Assembly: GCF_900343025.1 (NCBI RefSeq)
Contig: NZ_OUND01000003.1
Span: forward strand, 338,756-402,755
Direction: 5' to 3'
Origin: Arsenophonus endosymbiont of Aleurodicus floccissimus
Lineage (GTDB): Bacteria; Pseudomonadota; Gammaproteobacteria; Enterobacterales; Enterobacteriaceae
Length of the DNA: 64,000 bases
Part shown: one piece after another, positions 11,301 to 20,519 of the stretch
Position numbering within the stretch: the first letter of the stretch is position 1
How the letters are laid out: each line of letters opens with the position of its first letter
The notes under the pieces: model-generated
What the model saw: only the letters and a program-made list of their open reading frames with translations
Database searches by the model: none
Told to the model about the DNA's origin: nothing
Made by a program: the position numbers and the translations under genes

Positions 11301-11931
11301 TTGGTTAGCTGAAAAATTAGAGCAAGCCGGTTTTTCCGCTGATTGGGCACCGGTGCTTAAATTGTGGCTAATAAATATTTTTGACACCCCTTTACTTAGC
11401 GATAGCCTCAGCTTGTCAAAGATCACGCCTGAAAATCAATTAAATGAAATGCAATTTCATTTACCGATAGAAAAATTGTTATTGCCATCCGCATTAGATA
11501 GTCTAACCCATCAATATGATGTTTTATCTCAACGTTGCCCACCGCTTAGTTTTGAGCCAGTAACGGGCGTTTTAAAAGGTTATATTGATTTAGTTTTTTG
11601 CTGGCAAGACAAATTTTATCTGCTTGATTATAAATCAAATTGGTTAGGGGAAAATGGTCTGGCATATAGCCAGGAGGCCATACAGAATGCCATGATTGAC
11701 CATAGATATGATTTACAGTATCAGCTTTATACATTAGCTATGCATCGTTATTTACGGAATCGTTTACCTAATTATGATTATCAAAAACATTTTGGTGGTA
11801 TTATCTACCTTTTTTTGCGTGGATTTGATGCGAAAGACCCTGGTTATGGTATTTATCATACTATTCCGACTTATGCGTTTATTAATAGCCTGGATGAGTT
11901 ATTTAATGCAACTAATCGAGGTGAGCAATGA
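8323..11931 (+). CDS. recB: RecBCD subunit RecB, helicase-nuclease
   Basis: RecB (1202 residues; E. coli 1180): 3'-5' SF1 helicase and the only nuclease of RecBCD. Walker A ASAGTGKT lies at residues 26-33, motif II is MVDEFQDTDP near residue 388, the STIHKSKGLEYP motif V-type segment and ALTRSK motif VI are present, and the C-terminal RecB nuclease motif LLDYKSNW keeps the Asp and Lys that bind metal. GTG start at 8323 overlaps the ptrA stop; the stop TGA (11929-11931) overlaps the recD ATG. Translational coupling may persist although ptrA is dead. No lesion seen. Confidence 0.96.
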   Translation: MSNRRIQAYQLDPYCLPLYGQRLIEASAGTGKTYTIALLYLRLLLGVGQKNAFSRPLSVEEILVVTFTETATDELRSRIRHNIHQMRMACIRDGIGFDENSIFRILLSSIADKNVAAQWLLAAERQMDEAAIYTIHGFCQRMLVHNAFESGMLFEQSIIKDEHTIQKQACADFWRCNCYPLNYSISKVIVDEWSDPEALLAEIKPYLQGDIPTFINQSIEAQSIKQRHQTLIDTIKKVKALWLLNSASFIDLITDSAINKRSYSRRNLPGWIAAVTSWAQSATVDYKTPKELARFCQSELIDKTPTVQVPKHKVFLAIDNLMQQSLTLRDIIISKAIIDVRQTIVKEKRRRGEIGFDDLLSHLDQALHAEGGERLANTIRNRYPVVMVDEFQDTDPQQYHIFQRIYQRHNHCGLLFIGDPKQAIYAFRGADIFTYLKAKDQIESHYTLDTNWRSSPSMVAAINQLFSRATKPFLFEQIPFNTVDSASSNQHLAFIHKTAKLSALNFCYLDKEVVSTLDYQQTMAYQCASQICDWLKGGENEATWLYRNDVKQPVTAADIMVLVRSRREAVMIREALSKFNISSVFLSNQESVFATDEARDLLWLLQAVLSPEKERTLRCALATRLIGLSAQDIEQLNQDESQWEIRVEEFANYLLIWQRHGILPALRAIMVNHRIAENLLMDNIDGERRLMDVMHLSELLQEAELQLESEHALVRWLAQQIDHPDPLVENQQIRLESDSHLVSISTIHKSKGLEYPIVWLPFACQFSQQKLATFHNRDNFQTCLDLTQQEESIRLANEERLAEDLRLLYVALTRSKYHCSVGIAPLIKGRPSGESDNTDLHQSALGYLLQNGQPGNATLLRDALCALASENISITPVGDINLSPWYQKENTPVNLLARNFTGQIQNTWRVTSYSGLTYHDMYSNKFTTSDISIEIAIQDLALKMDVDAQGDSSSVQGEIAEWSVHTFPKGATAGTFLHSLLELLPFNQHPQESWLAEKLEQAGFSADWAPVLKLWLINIFDTPLLSDSLSLSKITPENQLNEMQFHLPIEKLLLPSALDSLTHQYDVLSQRCPPLSFEPVTGVLKGYIDLVFCWQDKFYLLDYKSNWLGENGLAYSQEAIQNAMIDHRYDLQYQLYTLAMHRYLRNRLPNYDYQKHFGGIIYLFLRGFDAKDPGYGIYHTIPTYAFINSLDELFNATNRGEQ

Positions 11932-13769
11932 TGATAACTTTACTAAAGAGAGCTGCTGAGCTTAATTTGTTTAGTTGTTTAGACATACAACTTGCTATTC
12001 GGTTAGCTGATGATGAAAACCCATTATTTTTATTAATATTTGCAATATTAAGTGCTGAAACTCGAGCAGGTCATGTTTGTTTATTTATTGATAAGCTCGA
12101 ACCCGCCTATTTATTTGAAGGTAGACAGGCGGAAATGGCTTTTATGCTCTGGGAAATGGCAGGAGCACCTGATAGTAGCAGGATTTATACTGAGCTTAAA
12201 CAATGTAATGCAGTTTGTGATGCACTGCAATCAGCAGTAAAACCATTAGTATTATCAGATAACAAACTTTATTTTCAGCGGATGTGGGCTGATGAAGGAT
12301 TAGTGGCTGATTTTTTTTCTCGCCATTTGTTAGAAACCATTGATGAACAGCGATTAGCGACTATTTTAACTGGTTTTTTTGCGTCTTCGAAAACGCAAGA
12401 TTGGCAAAAAATAGCTGTTGCAGTGGCAGCAACCAGTCGGATCGCAGTTATTTCTGGTGGGCCGGGTACAGGAAAAACCACGACAGTGGCACGTTTACTA
12501 GCTACTTTAGTCCAATTAAGTGATGAAAAGTTAATCATTCAGCTAGCCGCGCCGACAGGAAAAGCGGCTGCTCGATTAACCAAATCATTAAATAATGCAT
12601 TATTAAAACTGAATTTATCTACTGATGAGTATGCGGTTATGCCAGAACAAGCGCAGACTGTGCATCGATTATTAGGCGCTCAACCGAATAGCCAATTATT
12701 ACGTTATAACAAAGACAATCCACTTTTGCTAGACGTTTTAATTATTGATGAAGCATCGATGGTTGATCTGCCTATGATGGCCAGATTAATTGAAGCGCTA
12801 CCAGATCATGCGCGTGTCATTTTGTTAGGTGATAAAGATCAATTAGCTTCTGTTGAAGCGGGCGCAGTCCTTGGCGATCTTTGTCGTTTTTCAGAATCGG
12901 GATACAGTCGTGAAAGAGCGGCACAACTGACTAAAATCACAGCTTGTAATTTATCGGATTTTATATCGAATGATGGGCCAGAGGTTAAAGATAGGATTTG
13001 TTTGTTACGAAAAAGTTATCGTTTTGATGCGCAATCAGGGATTGGGCGACTTGCTACTGCAATTAACCAAAGTGATATTAGAAAGGTTGAGCAACTATTA
13101 GTTCAGCAAAATGCGGATATTGCTTTTCATTCAATTGCTTCGTCTGAGAAATATGGCAAATTGCTTTTTGATGCAGCTGAATGTTACCGTTGCTATCTGG
13201 ATATGATAAAAACGGGTCGAGATCCCGAAGAAATCCTGACTACTTTTAATCGTTATCGTTTATTAGCTGCTTTGAGAGAAGGACCATACGGGATTACAGG
13301 TTTAAATGATAAATTAGAACAGCTTTTACATCGTCAAGGAAGTATTCGACGGCCTGCCTATAGCTGGAATAAAAACTATGAAGGCCGCCCAATAATAATC
13401 ACCAAAAATGATCGTCCTCTTGGCTTATTTAATGGTGATATTGGTGTTATGTTACGGGATGGTCAACAAGATTTAAAAGCTTATTTTCAGTTGCCTAATG
13501 GGGTGATAAAAAGAATACAACCCAGTCGTTTGCCTCAACATGAAACTGCATTTGTTATGACAGTACATAAATCTCAAGGGTCAGAATTTGAACATGCCGC
13601 ATTGGTTTTACCGCCGATTTTTACCCCTATTATCAGTAAAGAGCTTATTTATACTGCAATTACCAGAGCAAAAATTCAGGTGACGATTTATGCTGAACGT
13701 CATATTTTCGCTAAAGCGTTAATGACCACAACGGAACGGCACAGTGGTTTAACTGAGCGCTTACTTTAA
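11928..13769 (+). CDS. recD: RecBCD subunit RecD, 5'-3' helicase
   Basis: RecD (613 residues; E. coli 608), the fast 5'-3' SF1B helicase of RecBCD. Walker A GGPGTGKTTT near residue 178, Walker B LIIDEASMVDLP, LLGDKDQLASVEAGAVLGD and the C-terminal motif FVMTVHKSQGSEF with AITRAK are all intact. ATG overlaps the recB stop (ATGATGA), so the next Met is also possible. Last gene of the recC-ptrA-recB-recD run; downstream is about 280 bases without recognisable coding sequence. Confidence 0.95.
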   Translation: MMITLLKRAAELNLFSCLDIQLAIRLADDENPLFLLIFAILSAETRAGHVCLFIDKLEPAYLFEGRQAEMAFMLWEMAGAPDSSRIYTELKQCNAVCDALQSAVKPLVLSDNKLYFQRMWADEGLVADFFSRHLLETIDEQRLATILTGFFASSKTQDWQKIAVAVAATSRIAVISGGPGTGKTTTVARLLATLVQLSDEKLIIQLAAPTGKAAARLTKSLNNALLKLNLSTDEYAVMPEQAQTVHRLLGAQPNSQLLRYNKDNPLLLDVLIIDEASMVDLPMMARLIEALPDHARVILLGDKDQLASVEAGAVLGDLCRFSESGYSRERAAQLTKITACNLSDFISNDGPEVKDRICLLRKSYRFDAQSGIGRLATAINQSDIRKVEQLLVQQNADIAFHSIASSEKYGKLLFDAAECYRCYLDMIKTGRDPEEILTTFNRYRLLAALREGPYGITGLNDKLEQLLHRQGSIRRPAYSWNKNYEGRPIIITKNDRPLGLFNGDIGVMLRDGQQDLKAYFQLPNGVIKRIQPSRLPQHETAFVMTVHKSQGSEFEHAALVLPPIFTPIISKELIYTAITRAKIQVTIYAERHIFAKALMTTTERHSGLTERLL

Positions 13770-14048
13770 TGAAAGTAGAACCCATTTTACTCGTTATCTT
13801 GTTTGATATTATTAATAGTGAATATCAATAGTGATAAAAGTAAAAAATAATAAATATTTAATTGTAGCAAACTGGATTGAAGTATTGTGATATATAAATT
13901 TAGTTTTTGCTTTAATTAGTAAGTTATTGCTATCAATTATTTTAATTCTGCTATTGATTGTTTTTTAGAAGTATAAATGATTGATATTTGAGATGCTGCA
14001 AAATGTCTTTGCGATTTATTTTTATTCAATGGGAGGATACAAATAAAA

Positions 14049-14663
14049 TGTTAAATTCAGCATCTCAGATTGGCAATTATTCATCTCAAATAGTTAATCA
14101 ACAGGTTGCTTCTGCACAAATGGATACAACTACGAATACAGAGAATAAACTTAGCTCTCAATTAAAAACCATAGGAAATTTTAGTATTGATCTACTTGCG
14201 GTAAAAGAAAAGGAAAATGATTTATTTGAGGTAATGAAAATCTTCTAAATGTTGCCAATACATCTCAATCTACGGAGCAAACTGACAGGTTTTATCGAGC
14301 TGGATTAGCTGTCGGGATTGTTAATGATTTTTCAACGAGTGATATAGTGGTACAAATAGATCAGGCAAAAATTAAGACTAATAACATTTGCGGAGCTTTT
14401 CCTGGTAGAAAATTTTTCTATAGAAAATCAAAGTGATGACCAAAAAGAGGCAATTAAATATAGAGGGATAGGTTTGTAAAGGGCCTTCTCTCAGTTCTCC
14501 TAGTACTCCTTTGGACTCGACCGTCTATGCTCAGGCATTAATAAATATTGGTAGTGTGGCTGAAAATGGAGGAGCGACCGACAGTACAATGGTTAAGCAT
14601 TTTTCAACTATGTGGAATGTGCGTGATGGTTTACATCAAAAGCATCCGCACCACTTGCAGTAA
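14049..14663 (+). pseudogene. Unrecognised small gene, fragmented
   Basis: I do not recognise the product. A good ribosome-binding site (GGGAGGA, 14030-14036) precedes ATG 14049, from which 66 codons read open to 14248 with a polar, Gln/Ser/Thr/Asn-rich start. Coding-like sequence continues in other frames: about 14247-14395 (SQSTEQTDRFYRAGLAVGI), 14392-14479 (VENFSIENQSDDQKEA) and 14480-14663 (ALINIGSVAENGGATDS, ending HPHHLQ). At least three frameshifts. No membrane segment or signal peptide seen. It is extra relative to E. coli, where argA follows recD directly, and is followed by its own terminator. Possibly lineage-specific. Confidence 0.5.
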
Positions 14664-14698
14664 TATAAAAAATAATTAATTAACCGTTATTTTATTTT

Positions 14699-14740
14699 CG
14701 GCTCTTCTCTTAGTTAAATAGAGAGGAGCCGATATTTTTT
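14699..14740 (+). terminator. Rho-independent terminator
   Basis: A 12-bp stem (14699-14710 with 14720-14731, CGGCTCTTCTCT, one G-U pair) with a 9-base loop, followed by a T run (14733-14740). It closes the unrecognised pseudogene and possibly recBCD transcription. Confidence 0.85.
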
Positions 14741-14841
14741 GTTTTTTGCTTAAGAGTGATAGAAAACGTTATTTATTTAAATCGTGCATTTTTTATTGTA
14801 ATTGGGTTTATTAATTAAATTTTTAATTAATTTTATAGTAT

Positions 14842-16179
14842 TTAATTAATATTAAGTATTAAAATTTTTGAGCATCGTTGATAATTATAAAGCGCTTGTT
14901 TTTTTATTGTCAACATATCAACTTTTACTGGGAAAAATCCTCTTTCTAGAAACCAGTGAGTACTTCGGGTTGTTAATATAAAAAGTTTTTCTAAATTTAA
15001 ATTTTTGGCTTGGAGAGTAATGTGTTTAAGTAGTTTTTCACCTCTTGATAAATTACGATAGTCAGGATGTACAGCCAGGCAAGCCATTTCTCCAGACTTT
15101 TCTTCTATATAGTCATAAAGTGCTACGCAAGCAATGATCATATTTTCTCGCTCGATAATAGTAAATTTGTCAATTTCTATTTCTAATTGTTCACGTTGGA
15201 CGGCAAATTAATATTCCTTGCTGTTCCAACGGTTGAATTAACTCTAATATTACTGCTATATCATTGATATTAGCTTGATGAATTTGTTCACAATTTTTCA
15301 TGATAATTTGACTACCGATACCCTCATGAGAGAAAAGTTCTTGTAATAATGCACCATTCTCTTGATAGCTTATCAAATGGCTACGACGAACACCTTGTCG
15401 GCATGCCTTTAATTGTGCTATATAAAAAATGCAGTATGTCAGAATGATTATTTGGCTGTTTTCCCAATTCATCAATATACTTTTCAGCTGCATTCGGCGA
15501 GAGTTCCGATAATATATTACCATTTTTATCACTAATTCCTTGTGAAGAGCAAAATCCAATTAATTTTTCTGCTTTAAATTTTATTGCCAATTGTGTTGCG
15601 ATAGTTTCTGTCGACAAATTAAAATTTTCTCCGGTGACCGAAACAGCAATTGGGCTAATTAATACAATAGAGCCGTTTTTTAAATGATGGTTGATGGATA
15701 CTTCATTGATTCTTCGTATACCCTCCACTGTGACAATAATCAACACCATCGTCAATCCCTAAAGGTTGAGCAATAATAAAATTACCACTGACGACATTTA
15801 TATTTATATTGGCACTTTGCAATGGGGTATTGTTGAGACGCATTGATAACAGAGCAGTAATATCTAGTTGTAAAGTCCCCGATATTTGTTTAGCTAACTC
15901 TAGGGTACTTGCATCAGTGACGCGAACATTTTTATGGTAGATTATCGGATATTGTTGGTTTATGAGTTTTTTATCTATCTGTGGACGTATGCCATAAACA
16001 ATAACTAGTCGAATACCCAGACTGCGTAATAAACCGATATCGCTAATGATGTGAGTGAAATTTTTATCTGCGATAGCGCTACCGTTTAATGTGATAACAA
16101 AGGTTTTATCGCGACGTATATTAATATAGGGAACAGAGTGGTGAAATCCATTAACTAAATCAGGACGACGTCCTTTCAT
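14842..16179 (-). pseudogene. argA: N-acetylglutamate synthase ArgA, degraded
   Basis: First step of arginine synthesis (glutamate + acetyl-CoA to N-acetylglutamate). Recognisable over its full length in E. coli order: the N-terminal kinase-like domain (GFHHSVPYINIRRDKTFV, NVVSGNFIIAQPLGIDDGVDYCHSGG), the middle (SVTGENFNLSTETIATQLAIKFKAEK without the rest), [19 protein letters not shown], and the GNAT domain end ([34 protein letters not shown]). Frameshifts lie near 15750, between 15430 and 15480, and near 15205, so four pieces occupy different frames. ATG at 16179 has a GAGGA site. Divergent from amiC as in E. coli. Implies loss of de novo arginine synthesis unless argJ substitutes. Confidence 0.92.
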
Positions 16180-16426
16180 ATGTTCCTCATATAAATGACT
16201 GTTCTTAGTGAAAGTATTTTTATGATTTTTGACACAAAATAGCAAGAAGAAATGCATGAAAAATCATCATTATTGCTTCAGAATATATTAGTAGCTAATT
16301 ATTTTTAAAGGGCAATTTATTAATGACAGTTCATTAATGATTGGTTAAAGTTTTCTATAGTTATTTTGTTGTTGTTGATAATATTGAGCGGTTTATAATT
16401 ATTTGATGCTTTAAGTAGATTTTTCG

Positions 16427-17677
16427 ATGGATCATTCAAATCACGGTTTTTCAAGACGACTTCTTCTGCAAGGTGCAGTGGCTACTATGCTGTTAAGTAT
16501 TAGTCCATTCGGGCTAGCTTCATCTTCAAGTATAGTGGCTATTCGTATCTGGCCAGCCTCTAGTTATACCCGAGTAACGTTAGAATCAAATATTGTTTTA
16601 AAATATCGTCAATTTGCGTTATCTAGGCCTGATCGTATTGTTGTCGATTTAGAAAATATGCAGTTAAATAGTGTGTTGCAGGGCATTAGCCAGCAAATCA
16701 GTTCACGTGATCCATATTTAAAATTAGTCAGAGTAGGCCAATTTGATCAAAAAACGGTTCGCTTAGTTTTTGAGGTAAAAACTGATGTTGAACCACAAAT
16801 GTTTACTATTGCGCCGGTTGCTAGTTTTAAACATCGTTTAGTGGTTGACTTTTATCCTGCTTCAGGTGTTTACACTGATGATGATCCGTTGTTAGCGTTA
16901 TTAGAAGATTATAACAAAGGTAAATTGGATAATACATTGCCAGTTAAAGCGAAAAAGCTAGTTGGTAAAGCAGGGAGAGATAGGCCAATTATCATCATGA
17001 TTGATCCTGGTCATGGTGGAGAAGATCCTGGTGCTATAGGAGAATATAAAACGCGGGAAAAAGATATCGTGTTGCAAATTGCACGTAGATTAAAAATATT
17101 AATTAATCGTGAACCTAAGATGAAAGTTTATATGACTCGTAATGAAGATGTTTTTATTCCTTTAAAAGTGCGAGTTGCAAAAGCGCGGAAAATGCAAGCT
17201 GATTTATTTGTTTCTATTCACGCTGATGCTTTTATTAATCCTAACGCGAGAGGTTCCTCAGTATTTACATTATCGACCAAAGAAGCAACCAGTAATACCG
17301 CCCGTTATTTAGCTCACACACAGAATGAGGCCGATTTGATTGGTGGTGTCAGTAAAAGTGGTGATAAATATCTTGATCACACCATGTTTGATTTAGTTCA
17401 GACGGCGACTATTAATGATAGTTTGAAATTTGGTACAGAAGTACTTAAACGGATGGGTAACGTTAACAAATTGCATAAGAACATTGTTGATCAAGCGGGT
17501 TTTGCGGTATTAAAGGCACCAGACATCCCGTCTATTCTAGTTGAAACTGCTTTTATTAGTAATATTGAAGAAGAGCGAAAACTAAAGACAGCAAAATTCC
17601 AACAGCAGATGGCAGAATCTATTTTTCGGGGTATTAAAGCTTATTTCGACAACGGCGGAAAACTGGCTTTGCGTTAA
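16427..17677 (+). CDS. amiC: N-acetylmuramoyl-L-alanine amidase AmiC
   Basis: Periplasmic zinc amidase that cleaves septal peptidoglycan during daughter-cell separation (416 residues; E. coli 417). A Tat-type signal is present (SRRLLLQG, residues 9-16, then a hydrophobic stretch), followed by an AMIN domain (about 40-150) and an Amidase_3 catalytic domain with the zinc motif [11 protein letters not shown], the SIHADAF segment and the [12 protein letters not shown] motif bearing the catalytic Glu. All key residues are kept. Intact island inside a decayed stretch; divergent from argA. No strong promoter recognised in the 247-base gap. Confidence 0.95.
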   Translation: MDHSNHGFSRRLLLQGAVATMLLSISPFGLASSSSIVAIRIWPASSYTRVTLESNIVLKYRQFALSRPDRIVVDLENMQLNSVLQGISQQISSRDPYLKLVRVGQFDQKTVRLVFEVKTDVEPQMFTIAPVASFKHRLVVDFYPASGVYTDDDPLLALLEDYNKGKLDNTLPVKAKKLVGKAGRDRPIIIMIDPGHGGEDPGAIGEYKTREKDIVLQIARRLKILINREPKMKVYMTRNEDVFIPLKVRVAKARKMQADLFVSIHADAFINPNARGSSVFTLSTKEATSNTARYLAHTQNEADLIGGVSKSGDKYLDHTMFDLVQTATINDSLKFGTEVLKRMGNVNKLHKNIVDQAGFAVLKAPDIPSILVETAFISNIEEERKLKTAKFQQQMAESIFRGIKAYFDNGGKLALR

Positions 17678-17736
17678 GCGAGTTAATCAGATAGATAATA
17701 TCTTGTTGGGAAACTAATTTGATATTAAATGAAAGG

Positions 17737-17813
17737 TGGTTGCGGGGGCCGGATTTGAACCGACAACCTTCGGGTTATAAGCCCGACGAGCTACCAAGCT
17801 GCTCCATCCCGCG
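17737..17813 (-). tRNA. Initiator-type tRNA(fMet) with UAU anticodon
   Basis: A 77-base tRNA with encoded CCA, nearly identical to E. coli initiator tRNA and at the position of the E. coli metZWV cluster next to amiC. Initiator hallmarks are kept: unpaired C1/A72, A11:U24 and three G:C pairs below the anticodon loop. The anticodon loop reads CTTATAA, so positions 34-36 (17779-17777) are UAU, not CAU. Other differences I can identify against the E. coli gene are G7 to A (opposite C66, so a mismatch), C17 to U, and C48 to U (weakening the G15:C48 pair). All four are G:C to A:T changes. Either a decaying extra copy or an altered-specificity tRNA; an automatic caller may label it Ile(UAU). Confidence 0.85.
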
Positions 17814-17827
17814 TCCGATAGCGGCTC

Positions 17828-17855
17828 ACTATACTCAGGATCAGATCCGATGCAA
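17828..17855 (-). promoter_or_regulatory. Promoter of the initiator tRNA gene
   Basis: On the minus strand, -35 TTGCAT (17850-17855) and -10 TATAGT (17828-17833) are separated by 16 bases and end about 14 bases before the mature tRNA 5' end. Good match to sigma-70, so the tRNA is probably still transcribed. Confidence 0.7.
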
Positions 17856-18341
17856 GTTTTTTTATTAAATATTGCGATATTTTTTTATATCTTGTACATA
17901 AAAGAGGCTTAATGATTGTTTTTTGTTCTTTTATGCAAATTAGCCATCATGCATATTGATATACTTTGTCAGCAAAAAATTGATAGCGAAATATGTAATC
18001 AACAAACATACATCCATTATTTTTTTAATGGTCATATAAAAATAGTTATTTAATGATTAGCTTAAATCAGTAAAATATTTTATCGAAAATTATCTTATCA
18101 AATGGGGTAGGGTATAATTTATTGCTAATTTAAATATACAGAATAAGATGCAATTCAGTTGGTAAGTATGATACAGATAATACGCTCTAGTCGTTATCAC
18201 ATGATTGGGTATGCCATGCAGATGAATAGATAACGAATCAGTTTTTGTTATCATAATAGATTAATCAGAATTTGAATTAATAAATTAGTTTCTTTTTTAA
18301 TATTGGTGAACATGCTATTTTTGTTAGCTATAAGGTTAGAC
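17856..18341. other. Non-coding gap, no gene seen
   Basis: About 490 bases of very AT-rich sequence between the tRNA promoter and the tcdA remnant. In E. coli mltA lies here; I see no readable remnant of it on either strand and no clear hairpin with a T run. Confidence 0.5.
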
Positions 18342-19158
18342 ATGCAATTACTCCTTTCAGACGTTTGGTTGCGGCGCTTCGCAGGTATTGGTCGCCTCTA
18401 TGGTCAAAAAGCATTAATGCTTTTTGCTTATTCTCACATTTGTGTTATTGGTATTGGCGGCGTAGGCTCACGGGCAGCGGAAGCATTAGCAAGAACTGGG
18501 ATCAGCACTATTACTCTGATTGATCTGGATGATGTGTGTATGAAGCAAATATTAATCGACAATTGCATGCATTAAGCGACACTATTGGTCAATCAAAAGT
18601 TGAAGTGATGAAATCACGTATTTTGCAAATTAACCCTGAATATCAAGTTAATATTATTGATGATTTTGTCTCGGTCACCAATCTAGCTGAGTTGATATCT
18701 ATTCAATTTGATTATGTGATTGACGCTATTGATAGCATGCGGCCTAAAGCTGCTTTATTAGCTTATTGTCGCCGTCATAAAATACCTATCGTCACAACGG
18801 GAGGGGCTGGTGGGTAAATTGATCCGACACAGATCCAAGTCAAAGATTTAGCAAAAACGATCCATGATCCCTTAGCAGCAAAATTACGTGAAAGATTAAA
18901 AAGTGATTTTAAAATAGTTAAAAATAGTAAAGGTAAATTGGGGGTATTGACTGTGTTTTTTCAACCGAACAGTTAGTTTACCCCCAAAGTGATAGAACCG
19001 TTTGTAAGGCTAAAAGTAATGTCGGAGGAATAATGCGTATGGATTGCGCCGCTGGTTTTGGTGCGGCAACAATGGTAACTGCTAGTTTTGGTTTTATTGC
19101 TGTTTATCATGTATTAAAAAAATTGCAGCGTAAAATGATAGCTAGCGAAAAAGTATGA
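18342..19158 (+). pseudogene. tcdA: tRNA t6A dehydratase TcdA (CsdL), degraded
   Basis: E1/ThiF-like ATP-dependent enzyme that cyclises t6A37 to ct6A37 in ANN-decoding tRNAs. The nucleotide-binding HICVIGIGGVGSRAAEALAR, the VIDAIDSMRPKAALLAYCRR segment, TTGGAGG, AAKLRERLKSDF and the C-terminal MDCAAGFGAATMVTA blocks are all readable in order. Lesions: a frameshift near 18540, an in-frame TAA at 18815-18817 where E. coli has Gln, and at least one more shift near 18950. Convergent with csdA, whose remnant ends 18 bases away; csdE, normally between or beside them, is absent. Confidence 0.9.
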
Positions 19159-19175
19159 AATAATTTTTTTAATTA

Positions 19176-20013
19176 TTAGCAATCAAAGCTCGTTTTGGGC
19201 AATTTAGCGAGTTGATTTTCAGTATAATCTGTTAAGGCAATAGCGTAATTTTCAGCTTGCTGCCGCCAATTAATGGTTTTCATCTAGTCTATAACAGCAT
19301 TGAACGCTAACACTCCGGCAATATTTGGCGTACCTGCTTCAAATCGGTACAGATTGTTGGCCCATACAGTTTATGAGCTGAAAAGACATAAAAATCAATG
19401 TCTATAAAGCTTGTACATCAATACCACGATGGATAATGCCTTGTGCACCATCAACCGCGACTAAAATATTATGTTGATGAGCTAGCCAAGTGATAGCCTG
19501 AATATTGGGTTGTTTAACGGTAACATTCGACATTGGGCTAATCGCAATGATCCGAGTTTTTGTGTTAATAAATGTTGTTAGGTGTTTAATTGACAGTTGT
19601 TTTAATTCATCTAAGGGCCATTTAACGACTTTAGCACCAGTTTGTTCAGCCACTATCAACCATGGGATCAAATTGGTATGATGTTCAATTTCGCTAACGA
19701 TTATTTCGTCATTAGGTTGCAGGTGAGCGCGAAAATAGCCTTGTGTAATAAAATTAATCGATTCAATACTCCCTTTTGTCCAAATAACTTCCTCGGCTTG
19801 ATTGGCATTGATAAGTTCCACAACTTTCTTGCGAGTTTGTTCATAAATATCTGTTGTTGTTCGTGCTGTAGAATGTTGGCCTCGATCAACGGAGGTATTA
19901 ATATGTTGATAGTAATTAACCGTTGCCGCGCTGTCTAGAAAAATAGTTTTGTTTTGTTGTTGGGTAGCAGGAAAATATTGGCGAAATTGTGTTATAGAAA
20001 ATGTTGTTATCAT
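19176..20013 (-). pseudogene. csdA: Cysteine desulfurase CsdA, degraded
   Basis: PLP-dependent sulfurase of the CSD system that partners CsdE and TcdA. The first 200 residues are open (IFLDSAATVNYY, VIWTKGSIESINFI, VAVDGAQGIIHR), ending at a stop near 19402. The next segment, where the PLP-binding HKLYGPTG lysine should be, is scrambled by frameshifts, and the sequence then jumps to a block resembling LEAGTPNVAGV (EAGTPNIAGVLAFNAVID then TAG), skipping about 40 residues. The C-terminal region with the catalytic cysteine is missing; the end is only TDYTENQLAKLPK. Dead by several lesions. Confidence 0.88.
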
Positions 20014-20225
20014 GAAAATCACAGCTATCAGAATATTTAAGATCTATATTGTGTAATTATTAAAATTTTATCTTGTTATAAATAATATTTTTCATAAAGT
20101 TTGTTATATTTATTTAAATTAGAAAAGTAGTATTAGTCTTGATTAATAATATCTATTCTATCAGTATCATATGTATATCATCCGATTATATTCGGCGATG
20201 AGAAAGATATTTATTTAGCGAATAT

Positions 20226-20419
20226 AAAAAAACGCCGCAATAAATGCGTCGCGTTAAAATAACTATGGACAGACAAGGTAAATGTATAGGAGTGAAAATA
20301 GTAGAATTAACTACTCAACCTGGAAAAACCAGATAATTTGTAAACACAACATCACAACCATAAAGCCAATAACTTTAAATAAATTAACTGCTTAGGGGTT
20401 CATTCAGGCCGAGGAAGGA
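20226..20419 (-). ncRNA. gcvB: GcvB small regulatory RNA
   Basis: Hfq-dependent sRNA that represses many amino-acid and peptide transporter mRNAs, located as in E. coli immediately upstream of and divergent to gcvA. The minus-strand sequence keeps the GU-rich R1 target-binding region (ATGGTTGTGATGTTGTGTTT), the downstream conserved block (TACATTTACCTTGTCTGTCC, E. coli TACATTTACCCTGTCTGTCC) and a 3' intrinsic terminator (AACGC-GA-CGCA paired with TGCGGCGTT, then seven T). About 194 nt against 205 in E. coli. The stem-loop just before the conserved block has changed sequence but can still fold. Ends estimated from promoter and terminator. Confidence 0.9.
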
Positions 20420-20424
20420 GCTTT

Positions 20425-20453
20425 ATTATAGACATATACTAGTTTCTCTACAA
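20425..20453 (-). promoter_or_regulatory. gcvB promoter
   Basis: Minus-strand -10 TATAAT (20425-20430) and -35 TTGTAG (20448-20453) with a 17-base spacer, placing the start near 20418 and matching the conserved RNA 5' end. The strong core may allow expression without GcvA. Confidence 0.8.
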
Positions 20454-20519
20454 TAGATAATTTATAATGCTTCAGATTATAAAAACTGATGGGTATATAA
20501 GGATGAGTAAGATGCGATC

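Noticed and set aside
17856..18341. Remnant of mltA
   Set aside because: Expected here from E. coli gene order, but no readable segment was found.
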